Positions 17,559 through 26,155 of a stretch of 64,000 nucleotides of DNA are shown here, in pieces. Location: the NCBI RefSeq assembly GCF_008123515.1, contig NZ_VSSR01000081.1, positions 22,996 through 86,995 of the forward strand, read 5' to 3'. The stretch comes from Bradyrhizobium cytisi (GTDB lineage Bacteria > Pseudomonadota > Alphaproteobacteria > Rhizobiales > Xanthobacteraceae). Numbering within the stretch: position 1 is the first letter of the stretch; the number at the start of each line of letters is the position of its first letter. The position numbers were made by a program, and so were the translations under genes. The notes under the pieces were generated by a model. That model ran no database searches. It was not told the origin of the DNA and saw only the letters and a program-made list of their open reading frames with translations.

Positions 17559-20075
17559 ATGTCGTTTTTGCGGGCCTGGCTTGTCGCGGTGGTCGTGGGT
17601 GGCGTGTCGATTGCAGCCTCACTTCCGCTGGTGCTGTTGCCGCAGCCGGCCGCGGCGGCGCAGGCCACGGATACGATCGTGGTCGAAGGCAATCGCCGCG
17701 TCGAGGCCGAGACGGTTCGCTCCTACTTCAAGGCCGGCCCCAACGGGCAGTTCGACCAGGTGGCTCTCGACGACGGCCTCAAGGCGTTGATCGAGACCGG
17801 CCTGTTTCAGGATGTGAAGGTTGTCAGGGCCGGCGGCCATATCGTGGTGTCGGTGGTGGAAAACGCCGTGATCGGCCGCATTGCGTTCGAGGGCAACAAG
17901 AAGATCAAGGACGAGCAGCTCTCGGCCGAAATCCAGTCCAAGCCGCGCGGGACTTTCTCGCGCGCGATGGTGCAGTCCGACACGCTGCGGATCGCCGAGA
18001 TCTATCGCCGTTCGGGCCGCTACGACGTCCGCGTCACGCCTGAAATCATCGAGCAGCCGAGCAACCGCGTCGATCTCGTCTTCACGGTCGAGGAGGGCGC
18101 CAAGACCGGCGTCAAATCGATCGAGTTCATCGGCAACAGCGCGTTCTCGTCCTACCGCCTCAGGGACGTGATCAAGACGCACGAATCGAATCTGCTGAGC
18201 TTCCTCAGCAGCGGAGACATCTACGATCCGGACCGGGTCGAGGCCGACCGCGACCTGATCCGCCGCTTCTATCTCAAGAACGGCTTTGCGGACGCGCAGG
18301 TCGTGGCGGCGCTGACCGAATATGATCCGGACAAGAAGGGCTTCCTCGTCAGCTTCAAGATCGAGGAAGGTCAGCAATATCGCGTCGGCACGGTCGAGTT
18401 CCGCTCCAGCATCGCCAGTTTCGACGCGACCACGCTGCGCAACTTCTCGCGCGTCAATGTCGGCTCGCTCTACAATGTCGAATCGGTCGAGAAGTCTACC
18501 GAGGAGATCCAGATCGAGGCCTCGCGCCGCGGCTACGCGTTTGCCGTGGTGCGGCCGAGCGGCGACCGCAATTTCGAATCCCACACCGTCTCGGTGGTGT
18601 TCAACATCGACGAAGGGCCGCGCACCTATATCGAGCGCATCAGTCTGCGGGGCAATACCCGCACGCGCGACTACGTGATCCGTCGCGAGTTCGACCTCTC
18701 CGAGGGCGACGCCTACAACCGCGCCCTGGTCGACCGCGCCGAGCGCCGGTTGAAGAACCTTGACTATTTCAAGAGCGTCAAGATCACCACGGAGCCCGGC
18801 TCGTCCAGCGACCGTTTGATCCTGATCGTCGACATGGAGGAGAAGTCGACCGGCGACTTCTCGGTCTCGGGCGGCTACTCCACGACCGACGGCGCGCTTG
18901 CCGAAGTCTCGGTCTCCGAACGCAACCTGTTCGGCAAGGGGCTTTTCGGCAAGGCGTCGGTGACTTACGGCCAATATGCCCGCGGGGTATCGCTGTCCTT
19001 TGTCGAGCCTTATTTGCTCGACTACCGGATCGCGCTCGGATTCGACACCTACTGGCGTCAGCAATTGTCGAACAGCTATACGAGCTACGGGGTGACGACG
19101 CTGGGCTTCTCGCCGCGCCTGGGCTTCGCGTTGCGCGAGGACCTGTCGCTCCAGCTCCGCTACTCGCTCTATCAGCAGAGCATCACGCTCGCTAGCGCCT
19201 ACAACAATTGCAATAACAACGCAGCCAACACGTCGCTGGCCTTCAACCCGACGCCGGCCTACATCCAGAATGTCGTGGGCGGGGTTGATCCGACGAATTC
19301 CACGAGCTCGGGCCTCTACGGTTACGGTTGCTATGGCGATGGCGAAACCAGCCTGCCGGTCCGAAAAGAACTGGCGAGCGGCCCGACCTGGACCTCGGCG
19401 CTGGGCTACACGCTGACCTACAACACGCTCGACAACACCAAGAACCCGACCGACGGCGTGCTCGTCGACTTCAAGCAGGATTTTGCCGGCGTTGGTGGCG
19501 ACGTCACCTATCTGAAGACAGCGCTGGACACCAAGTATTACACGCCGCTGGTCTCCGAGATCGTCAGTGTGATCCATCTTCAGGGTGGCGTCCTCAGCAA
19601 GATCGGCGACAACGATCTGCGCATGCTGGATCACTTCCAGATGGGCCCGAACCTCGTGCGCGGCTTCGCCGCCAACGGCATCGGTCCGCGCGACATCACC
19701 TATGCCAGCTACGGCGCCACGGGCGATGCGCTGGGCGGCACCAAGTACTGGGGCGCGTCCATGGAGCTGCAGATGCCGTTCTGGTTCCTGCCCAAGGAGG
19801 TCGGCCTGAAGGGCGCGGTTTATGCCGATGCCGGCTCGCTCTGGGGTTATCAGGGACCGACCTCGTGGACGGCCACCGGCGAGGTCAATACCAAGGCCTG
19901 CCCGACCTGTGGACTGCAATACGACGACAGCAGCGTGGTGCGCTCGTCAGTCGGCGTCGGCCTGATCTGGGCCTCGCCGTTCGGACCGCTGCGCTTCGAC
20001 TACGCCGTGCCGCTCACCAAGGGCAAATACGACGTGGTGCAGGAGTTCAGGTTCGGCGGCGGAACGTCGTTCTAG
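17559..20075 (+). CDS. bamA: Outer-membrane protein assembly factor BamA (stand-alone copy)
   Basis: An 838-residue Omp85/BamA protein. A signal peptide (MSFLRAWLVAVVVGG...AAAAQA) is followed by five POTRA-type repeats; their starts are recognisable as TIVVEGNRRVEAETV, IGRIAFEGNKKIKD, VKSIEFIGNSAFSS, VGTVEFRSSIASFD and IERISLRGNTRTRD. A 16-strand barrel follows, with the conserved lid-lock QMGPNLVRGFAANGIGPRD and a terminal Phe. It inserts beta-barrel proteins into the outer membrane. The usual neighbours of bamA (rseP, skp, lpxD, fabZ) are absent, so this may be a second paralogue. ATG 17559 follows GAGG at 6 bases. The stop shares the bases CTAG with the convergent hydrolase. Confidence 0.93.
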   Translation: MSFLRAWLVAVVVGGVSIAASLPLVLLPQPAAAAQATDTIVVEGNRRVEAETVRSYFKAGPNGQFDQVALDDGLKALIETGLFQDVKVVRAGGHIVVSVVENAVIGRIAFEGNKKIKDEQLSAEIQSKPRGTFSRAMVQSDTLRIAEIYRRSGRYDVRVTPEIIEQPSNRVDLVFTVEEGAKTGVKSIEFIGNSAFSSYRLRDVIKTHESNLLSFLSSGDIYDPDRVEADRDLIRRFYLKNGFADAQVVAALTEYDPDKKGFLVSFKIEEGQQYRVGTVEFRSSIASFDATTLRNFSRVNVGSLYNVESVEKSTEEIQIEASRRGYAFAVVRPSGDRNFESHTVSVVFNIDEGPRTYIERISLRGNTRTRDYVIRREFDLSEGDAYNRALVDRAERRLKNLDYFKSVKITTEPGSSSDRLILIVDMEEKSTGDFSVSGGYSTTDGALAEVSVSERNLFGKGLFGKASVTYGQYARGVSLSFVEPYLLDYRIALGFDTYWRQQLSNSYTSYGVTTLGFSPRLGFALREDLSLQLRYSLYQQSITLASAYNNCNNNAANTSLAFNPTPAYIQNVVGGVDPTNSTSSGLYGYGCYGDGETSLPVRKELASGPTWTSALGYTLTYNTLDNTKNPTDGVLVDFKQDFAGVGGDVTYLKTALDTKYYTPLVSEIVSVIHLQGGVLSKIGDNDLRMLDHFQMGPNLVRGFAANGIGPRDITYASYGATGDALGGTKYWGASMELQMPFWFLPKEVGLKGAVYADAGSLWGYQGPTSWTATGEVNTKACPTCGLQYDDSSVVRSSVGVGLIWASPFGPLRFDYAVPLTKGKYDVVQEFRFGGGTSF

Positions 20076-21304
20076 CCGGCCAAAATCCGCCGGCATGCAT
20101 CAACAAACACCTGCGCGCCGGTGACGACGTCGGTGTCGGCGGTGTTCTCGGTCCAGTGGTGGCTGATGCCGCCGATCGAGGGCACGAACAGCATGCCTGC
20201 GGGCATGATGGCCGCGAGCATCTGGGCGTCGTGGCCGGCGCCGCTCGGCATGCGCACCGATCGTCCGTCCGCCACGGCCTTGCTCGCCGCCTCGATCGCA
20301 TCCTGGAAGCGGGAGTCCATCATGGCGGGTGCGCCCACGCGAATCCGCTCCACGTTCACGGTGCAGGGGCCTTTGGCATTGGCCTCGTCCGCCGTCGTTC
20401 GCAGCAGTTCTTCCAGCCGCGCGATCACGGCCGGGTTGTCATCGCGGATCTGAAACAGCATTTCGGCACCGCCGGGAATGATGCTCGGCGCGCCCGGATC
20501 GAGCGTGATGCGGCCGGTAGTCCAGACCGTACGCGGTCCGCACGCAGCCGGGAAACGCTGGTCGACCGCCACGCAGAATTTAGCCAGCGCGAGGCCGGCA
20601 TCCTTGCGCACGGCCATGCGCGTGGTGCCGGCGTGGTTCTGCTCACCCGCAAAATTGATGCGGTACTGCCAGATGCCGACGATGGAGGTCACGACGCCGA
20701 TCGCGAGCTTGCCGCTCTCGAGCGTGTCGCCCTGTTCGATATGCGCCTCAAGATAGCCGACGTGCCGTCCTGGCTCGGCGGCGATGCGCGCGCGTCCGGT
20801 AAGCCCCATGTCGGTCAGCGCGTCGCGCATGGTGCGGCCATTGGTGCGGTCGCGTGCGGCGTCGATCTCCGCCTCGGTCACCTGCCCGACATAGGAACGC
20901 GAGCCGAGGAAGCTGCCGAAATGACCTTCCTCGTCGCACCACGCAGCGACTTCGACCGCGCCTTTCACGGAGGGATCCGTATTGAGCACGCGCGCCGCCT
21001 CGAGCGCATAGACGACGCCGAGCGGGCCATCCAGCCAGCCGGCATAGTTCTGGCTTTCCAGATGCGAGCCCGCCAGCAGCTTCGGTCCAGCCTTCGCGCT
21101 GGTGCCGAGGATATTGCCGATGCCGTCGATCGCACCAGTGAGGCCGGCTTCGGGCAGCTTCTGCACCAGCCAGTCCAGCGATTGCTTGTGCGGCTCGGAG
21201 AAGGTCGGCTTGTGCACGCCGGTCTTGTAGGCGCCCAGGCTACGCAGCGCATTGAGATCGGCGAGGACGCGCTCGCCATTGGCGCGTGGCTTGGTGTCAG
21301 GCAT
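20072..21304 (-). CDS. M20-family zinc amidohydrolase (AllC/HyuC-like)
   Basis: A 410-residue member of the allantoate amidohydrolase / N-carbamoyl-L-amino-acid hydrolase group. Metal and catalytic blocks are GSHLES (His, with Glu where Asp is common), YAGWLDGPLGV, WCDEEGHFGS (catalytic Glu pair), HIEQGDTLES, GEQNHAGTTRM (dimer-interface substrate His) and the C-terminal ISHHWTE. It hydrolyses an N-acyl or N-carbamoyl amino acid in the cytoplasm. It overlaps the ABC ATPase gene and belongs to the hut-linked operon, where HutF should yield N-formylglutamate but no HutG is seen, so it may supply that step (inference). ATG 21304 is chosen over TTG 21313. Confidence 0.88.
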   Translation of the reverse strand: MPDTKPRANGERVLADLNALRSLGAYKTGVHKPTFSEPHKQSLDWLVQKLPEAGLTGAIDGIGNILGTSAKAGPKLLAGSHLESQNYAGWLDGPLGVVYALEAARVLNTDPSVKGAVEVAAWCDEEGHFGSFLGSRSYVGQVTEAEIDAARDRTNGRTMRDALTDMGLTGRARIAAEPGRHVGYLEAHIEQGDTLESGKLAIGVVTSIVGIWQYRINFAGEQNHAGTTRMAVRKDAGLALAKFCVAVDQRFPAACGPRTVWTTGRITLDPGAPSIIPGGAEMLFQIRDDNPAVIARLEELLRTTADEANAKGPCTVNVERIRVGAPAMMDSRFQDAIEAASKAVADGRSVRMPSGAGHDAQMLAAIMPAGMLFVPSIGGISHHWTENTADTDVVTGAQVFVDACRRILAG

Positions 21305-22082
21305 GTTCGGCAACCTTCAGCGCCTCGGTGCGGATCTCCTCGACCAGACGTTCCTTGAGCTGGACGAATTCCGGCGTGGTCTTGATCTTGTAGGAGCGTG
21401 GATGCGGCAGGTCCACATTGATCTCGGCCTTGATCCGGCCGGGACGCGCACTCATGACGATGACGCGGCTGCCGAGGAAGATCGCCTCCTCGATGTCGTG
21501 GGTGACGAACAGCACCGTCTTCTGGTCGCGCTCCCAGATGCCCAGCAGCATTTCCTGCATCAGGGCGCGGGTCTGGTTGTCCAGTGCGCCGAAGGGCTCG
21601 TCGAGCAGCAGAATTTTTGGGTCGTTGGCAAGTGCGCGTGCGATCGCTGTGCGCTGCTGCATGCCGCCCGAAAGCTGCTTCGGCCAATGGTTCTCGAAGC
21701 CGGACAGTCCGACCTGGCGGATGAAGGCGTCGGCGATCTTGTTGCGCTCCGCCTCGGACACGCCACGCTCGCGCAGGCCGAAGGCGATGTTCGCGCGCAC
21801 GGTGAGCCAGGGAAACAGCGTGTAGGACTGGAACACCATGCCGCGATCGGCGCCGGGGCCGGTGACCTCGCGCCCGTCGAGCGTGACGCGCCCGCTGGTC
21901 GGACGGTCGAGGCCGGCGACGATGCGAAGCAGCGTGGACTTGCCGCAGCCCGAGGGACCGAGGATCGTGACGAAGTCGTTGTTGCCGATGATGAGGTCGG
22001 TCGGCTCCAGCGCTCTGGTCGGCGCGTTGCCGTGGCGTGCCGGGAAGATTCGCGAGACCTGCTCGATCTTCAGCGTGGTCAT
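21297..22082 (-). CDS. ABC transporter ATP-binding protein, TauB/SsuB-like (hut operon)
   Basis: A 261-residue ATPase with Walker A GPSGCGKST, Q-loop MVFQSYTLFPW, signature LSGGMQQRTAIARAL, Walker B ILLLDEPFGALD and the switch histidine in FVTHDIEEA. All catalytic motifs are intact. Start and stop overlap its neighbours (ATGA with the permease upstream; 8 bases with the M20 gene downstream). It powers import through the 22079-22852 permease with the 22923-23867 binding protein. Confidence 0.92.
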   Translation of the reverse strand: MTTLKIEQVSRIFPARHGNAPTRALEPTDLIIGNNDFVTILGPSGCGKSTLLRIVAGLDRPTSGRVTLDGREVTGPGADRGMVFQSYTLFPWLTVRANIAFGLRERGVSEAERNKIADAFIRQVGLSGFENHWPKQLSGGMQQRTAIARALANDPKILLLDEPFGALDNQTRALMQEMLLGIWERDQKTVLFVTHDIEEAIFLGSRVIVMSARPGRIKAEINVDLPHPRSYKIKTTPEFVQLKERLVEEIRTEALKVAEHA

Positions 22083-22852
22083 GCGAGCCTCCATGGAAAC
22101 AGCCAGGCGTTGAACGCCTTGAACATGAAGTCCGAGAGGAGGCCGATCAGCCCGATCACGATGATGCCGAAGATGATCTGGCCGGTATTGAGAAGCGCCT
22201 GGCTGTCGGTGATCATGTGGCCAATGCCGGAGGACGAGCCGATCAGCTCGGCGACGATGACGTAGGTCCAGGCCCAGCCCAGCACCAGCCGCAGGATTTC
22301 CGCAATCTCAGGGGCGGAGGAGGGCAGCAGCACGCGGCGGATCATGCCGCGGTCGCTGGCGCCGAGCGTGTAGGCGGCTTCCACCAGATCGCGCCGCGTC
22401 GCGCCGACGGTGACTGCAATCATCAGGATGATTTGGAACACCGAGCCGATGAAGATGACCAGCAGCTTCTGCAACTCGCCGATCCCGGCCCACAGGATGA
22501 GGAGCGGGATGAAAGCGGAGGCAGGCAGATAGCGCGCAAAGGAGACGAATGGTTCTAGGAAGGCTTCGACCGGCTTGTAGGCGCCCATGAGCACCCCGAG
22601 CGGCACCGCGATAATCGCGGCCAGCGCAAAGCCGCCGACAACGCGCCAGATCGTCATGCCGATGTCGTAAAGGAAGCCTTGCTTGGCCAGGAGGTCATAA
22701 CCTTCCTGCACCATGGTCAGCGGATTGGCGAGGAAGGTCTTCGATACATGGCCGCCGAAGGTCGCCCAGGACCAGAGGGCGACGAACAGCACGAAGAACG
22801 CGAGGCCGTAGGCCACGCGCTGCTTCGATGTCACGGAATCCAGGGGACGCAT
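22079..22852 (-). CDS. ABC transporter permease, TauC/SsuC-like (hut operon)
   Basis: A 257-residue inner-membrane permease with about six hydrophobic segments and the cytoplasmic loop VEAAYTLGASDRGMIRRVLL, typical of nitrate/sulfonate/taurine-type importers. ATG 22852 is used rather than the preceding TTG. It is separated from the upstream binding-protein gene by a 70-base gap that holds a very stable hairpin (22883-22908). The hut context suggests histidine, urocanate or a related nitrogen compound as cargo (inference). Confidence 0.9.
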   Translation of the reverse strand: MRPLDSVTSKQRVAYGLAFFVLFVALWSWATFGGHVSKTFLANPLTMVQEGYDLLAKQGFLYDIGMTIWRVVGGFALAAIIAVPLGVLMGAYKPVEAFLEPFVSFARYLPASAFIPLLILWAGIGELQKLLVIFIGSVFQIILMIAVTVGATRRDLVEAAYTLGASDRGMIRRVLLPSSAPEIAEILRLVLGWAWTYVIVAELIGSSSGIGHMITDSQALLNTGQIIFGIIVIGLIGLLSDFMFKAFNAWLFPWRLA

Positions 22853-22882
22853 CAACTATCTATCCGAATGGTCGATCAGGCT

Positions 22883-22908
22883 CCGGTCCCGCCTCGCGGC
22901 GGGACCGG
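22883..22908 (-). promoter_or_regulatory. Intra-operon hairpin between binding-protein and permease genes
   Basis: A perfect 11-bp stem CCGGTCCCGCC / GGCGGGACCGG with a TCGC tetraloop, without a T tract. Placed right after the binding-protein stop on the minus strand, it probably acts as a 3' stabiliser or partial terminator that lets the binding protein be made in excess of the permease and ATPase, as REP-type hairpins do in other ABC operons (inference). Confidence 0.55.
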
Positions 22909-22922
22909 CAGCTCGTTGAAGC

Positions 22923-23867
22923 TTACTTGATGAAGCTCGCGTCGTAGAGGTCTTCGACCTTCGGTGCGGCCTTGATGATGCCGATCTCGAGCAGAAGCTC
23001 GGCGGCATCCTTGTTGAAGGCGAGGAAGTCGCCCGCGAAGAACTTCTGGTTCGCGGCCTTGTCCTGCCAACGCAGGTACTTTGCCGAGTTGCCGAACGCC
23101 TCGCCGGTCTGCTTCACGTCGGCGCCCATGATCTCATAGGCCTTGGCCTGGTCCTTGGCGATCATCTCGAGCGATTCGAAATAACTGTCGGCCAGCGCCT
23201 GCGCTGCCTTCGGGTTCTCGGTAAGGAATTTCGGCGTGCAGCCGAACGTGTCCATCACGATCGGGTAGTCCAGCGTGGTCGCGATGATCTTGCCCTTGTC
23301 GGGTGCGGCGCGCACGGTCGACAGATACGGCTCGTAGGTCATCGCGGCGTCGTTCTGGCCGGAGACGAAGGCCTGCGCGGCCGCGGCCGGCTCGAGGTTC
23401 ACGACGGTGACGTCCTTCACCGTGAGGCCGTTCTTCTTCAGCATCCAGGCCAGCGCGAAATAGGGCGAGGTGCCGGGCGCTGAAGCCGCAACCGTCTTGC
23501 CCTTCAGCTCCTTGATCGACGTGACGTCGTTGCGCACGGCCATGCCGTCGGCGCCAAAGCTCTTGTCGAGCTGGAAGATCTGCTTGGTCGCGACGCCGTT
23601 GGCGTTCCAGGAGATCCAGGTCTCGACCGTGGTCGCCGCGCACTGCACGTCGCCGGAGGCAATCGCGAGGTGGCGGTCCTTCTGCGGGATCTTCTTGATG
23701 GTGACGTCGAGGCCGTTCTTCTTGAAGATGCCGGCTTCCTTCGCCAGCGTCAGCGGCGCGAAGCCGGTCCATCCGGAGATGCCGACACCGACCTTGACGT
23801 CGTCGGCGAGCACGGGAGTGGCGGCCGTAAGCGCAATGATTGTCGCAAATACTTTCGAACTACGCAT
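22923..23867 (-). CDS. ABC transporter substrate-binding protein, NMT1/TauA-like (hut operon)
   Basis: A 314-residue periplasmic binding protein with signal peptide MRSSKVFATIIALTAATPVLA. The mature part begins DDVKVGVGISGWTGFAPLTL and contains AKEAGIFKKNGLDVTIKKIP and the ligand-lobe block DAAMTYEPYLS. This is the NMT1/SsuA/TauA structural family. ATG 23867 is preceded by GAGGA at about 8 bases; the longer open frame upstream is non-coding. It lies 106 bases downstream of hutC and is read in the same direction, so it may be part of the HutC regulon. The ligand is unproven; a histidine-pathway compound is the contextual guess. Confidence 0.9.
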   Translation of the reverse strand: MRSSKVFATIIALTAATPVLADDVKVGVGISGWTGFAPLTLAKEAGIFKKNGLDVTIKKIPQKDRHLAIASGDVQCAATTVETWISWNANGVATKQIFQLDKSFGADGMAVRNDVTSIKELKGKTVAASAPGTSPYFALAWMLKKNGLTVKDVTVVNLEPAAAAQAFVSGQNDAAMTYEPYLSTVRAAPDKGKIIATTLDYPIVMDTFGCTPKFLTENPKAAQALADSYFESLEMIAKDQAKAYEIMGADVKQTGEAFGNSAKYLRWQDKAANQKFFAGDFLAFNKDAAELLLEIGIIKAAPKVEDLYDASFIK

Positions 23868-23973
23868 GATTGTCGTCCTCTTGCCGATCGATGGATTGAC
23901 GTCCTGTTGATCTCTGTCGGTCTGTGGGGACCGTTGCCCGAAGCGTTGCACGATTTGTGCCGACATCGTTCTC

Positions 23974-24702
23974 TCAACCTCCCTTGAATCGGGCGACAAG
24001 GCGGTGAGAGTCACCGGGATAGAGCAGGCGCACCGCGGTGATGGTGCGCGCGCTACGCCAGGTATAGCGGTCGATCACCAGGCAGGGCGCGCCGACGGCG
24101 ATGTCGAGCGCCTCCGCGGTGCGATCATCCGCGACAATGGCGCTGATCGTATGCTCGGCCTCTGTCCACGGGACATGATGAAGCAGCCACGAGCCCGGCG
24201 GCTCGCGCGAGAAATCCGCCGTTGCAGCATTCGGCACAGAGGCGAGATCGATCAGCCGGTCCTCGACCGCAAAGGGCACATTGTCGGCGCTGTGACGGCA
24301 GGCGATCGAGACCACCTTGCCGGCTTTCTTGACGCCAAGACGCTCGCGGTCGGCAGCGGTCGCGGCGCGCAGCTTGCGGCTGATCAACTCGTAGCCGTAA
24401 CCGCGCCCGAGTGCGGTGATCTCGGCGCGGATGTCGGCAATCTTGAGCACCGCCGACTGGTGCTGCGGCCGCCGCACGAAAGAGCCGGCACGGCGGCGCC
24501 GCTCGATCAGGTCGGCCTGCGCCAGCTCCGACAGCGCCTTGTTCACCGTCATGCGCGAGCAGCCGTAACGTGCGACCAGCTCGTGCTCGAAGGGAATGCG
24601 ATGGCCCGGCGGCCATTCGCCGGTCAGGATACGCTTTTCGATATCGGCGCGGATCCGCTTGTAGAGCGTCGGCTTGTCGGCAGCATCAGTCGCGAGGCTC
24701 AT
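23974..24702 (-). CDS. hutC: Histidine utilisation repressor HutC (GntR family)
   Basis: A 242-residue GntR-family regulator of the HutC subfamily. The winged helix spans residues 11-78 (LYKRIRADIEKRILTGEWPP ... GCSRMTVNKALSELAQADLI), followed by a UTRA effector domain (ISRKLRAATAADRERLG ... AVEDRLID ... GAPCLVIDRYTW). HutC represses hut operons and is released by urocanate (family knowledge). The gene overlaps the end of hutF (ATGA). The obvious target is the 20-bp palindrome 26092-26111 between hutF and hutI. Confidence 0.92.
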   Translation of the reverse strand: MSLATDAADKPTLYKRIRADIEKRILTGEWPPGHRIPFEHELVARYGCSRMTVNKALSELAQADLIERRRRAGSFVRRPQHQSAVLKIADIRAEITALGRGYGYELISRKLRAATAADRERLGVKKAGKVVSIACRHSADNVPFAVEDRLIDLASVPNAATADFSREPPGSWLLHHVPWTEAEHTISAIVADDRTAEALDIAVGAPCLVIDRYTWRSARTITAVRLLYPGDSHRLVARFKGG

Positions 24703-26057
24703 GCGACGAGCCTCCGCATTGATGCATTGAAGCGTTCGCGCGCGGACCGGCGCAATTTGTGCTGCCCGCTTTCAACGATCTTGTTGCCGCCGGCCCAGAC
24801 GCAATCGATCGCGCCGTGGCCTGCCGCAAAGATCCAGCCGTCGATCACGGCGTCGCGCGCGCGTCCCCCCAGCGACGGATGCGCGGCATCGAGCGTGACG
24901 ATATCGGCACGCGCGCCCGGCGCGAGGCCCGCAGCCGGCTGCGCCAGCGCCCGGGCCCCGCCCGCAAGGGCATCGTCGAACAGCGTGCGCCCCGTCGAAC
25001 GGCCGACGCCACCGGACAGCACGTTGCGCGCGCGATGCTTGAGCCGCTGGCCATATTCAAGCTGGCGCAGCTCGTCGGCGACGCCGACGAGCACGTTGGA
25101 ATCGGTGCCGACACCAAACGCGCCGCCAGCGTCAAGAAATTCGCGTGCCGGAAAAATGCCGTCGCCGAGGCTCGCCTCGGTGACAGGGCAGAGACCTGCC
25201 ACCGCGCCGGTCTTCGCGAATGCGCTGACTTCTACATCCGTCATGTGGGTCGCATGAATGAGGCACCAGCGTTGATCGACCGGGGCATGCTCAAGGAGCC
25301 ATTGCACCGGGCGTCGTCCCGACCAGGCCAAGCAGTCCTCGACTTCCTTCACCTGCTCAGCGGCATGAATGTGTACCGGCCCGCCTTCGGCGAGTGGAAT
25401 GATCGCCGCGAGCTCGTCCGGCGTCACCGCGCGCAGACTGTGCGGCGCGATCCCGATATTGGCGCCCGGCAATGCCGCAATGGCCTTGCGCGAGGCAGCC
25501 ATCAGTGTGGCGAACTGATCGACCGAGCAGATGAAGCGGCGTTGACCATCGTGAGGCGCGGCGCCGCCGAAGGAGCCGTGCGCATAAAAACTCGGCAGCA
25601 GCGTCAGGCCGATGCTTGAGGCTTCAGCAGCCCCTGCAATGCGCGCGGCCATCTCGGCGGGATCGGCGTAGGGCGAGCCGTCGCGATCGTGATGCAAATA
25701 ATGGAACTCGCCGACGCGGGTAAAACCCTGCTCCAGCATCTCGACATAAAGCAGTGTCGCGACAGCGGCAACATCGTCCGGCGTCATCGCTAGCGCAAAG
25801 CGATACATCGTCTCGCGCCAGGTCCAGAATGTATCGGTGCTATCGCCGCGCAGCTCGGCAAGTCCCGCCATGCCTCGCTGGAAAGCGTGGCTGTGCAGGC
25901 TCGCAAGTCCCGGAAGCGCGATGGCGTGGCCCTCGTCGCCCGCGGCCGGCGCGACGCCCGGCGTCACCTCCGCGATCGCGCCGGCGGTGATGACCACCTG
26001 CACGTCATTGGCCCAGCCCGAGGGCAGGAGCGCGGAGGCGAAATGCAGTCGGGACAT
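24699..26057 (-). CDS. hutF: Formimidoylglutamate deiminase
   Basis: A 452-residue amidohydrolase-superfamily enzyme. The metal motif is LHSHAFQRGMAG near residue 55, with GEFHYLHHD, IAPHSLRAV, HIHAAEQVKEVEDC and the Asp in GVGTDSNVLV. It deaminates N-formimino-L-glutamate to N-formyl-L-glutamate and ammonia in the cytoplasm, the five-step branch of histidine degradation. It is divergent from hutI, with the operator palindrome between them, and co-directional with hutC. The next enzyme of this branch, HutG (N-formylglutamate amidohydrolase), is not in the window. Confidence 0.93.
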   Translation of the reverse strand: MSRLHFASALLPSGWANDVQVVITAGAIAEVTPGVAPAAGDEGHAIALPGLASLHSHAFQRGMAGLAELRGDSTDTFWTWRETMYRFALAMTPDDVAAVATLLYVEMLEQGFTRVGEFHYLHHDRDGSPYADPAEMAARIAGAAEASSIGLTLLPSFYAHGSFGGAAPHDGQRRFICSVDQFATLMAASRKAIAALPGANIGIAPHSLRAVTPDELAAIIPLAEGGPVHIHAAEQVKEVEDCLAWSGRRPVQWLLEHAPVDQRWCLIHATHMTDVEVSAFAKTGAVAGLCPVTEASLGDGIFPAREFLDAGGAFGVGTDSNVLVGVADELRQLEYGQRLKHRARNVLSGGVGRSTGRTLFDDALAGGARALAQPAAGLAPGARADIVTLDAAHPSLGGRARDAVIDGWIFAAGHGAIDCVWAGGNKIVESGQHKLRRSARERFNASMRRLVA

Positions 26058-26091
26058 GATGACACGCCGGCTGGACAGAACCGGCTTACGA

Positions 26092-26111
26092 TTATATGTC
26101 TAGACATATAA
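26092..26111. promoter_or_regulatory. HutC operator: perfect 20-bp palindrome
   Basis: TTATATGTCTAGACATATAA is self-complementary over all 20 bases. It lies 34 bases upstream of hutF and 44 bases upstream of hutI, in the only gap between the two divergent hut units. GntR/HutC proteins bind AT-flanked GTxTAGAC-like palindromes (family knowledge), so this is the likely HutC site controlling both directions. Confidence 0.8.
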
Positions 26112-26155
26112 GTCAAGCATCCCAGGGCGCAGGGACTTCGCGAAGGGACAGTGGC

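Noticed and set aside
17619..19919. 766-codon open frame on the minus strand
   Set aside because: Antisense to bamA; composition is typical of a GC-rich shadow frame and there is no start context.
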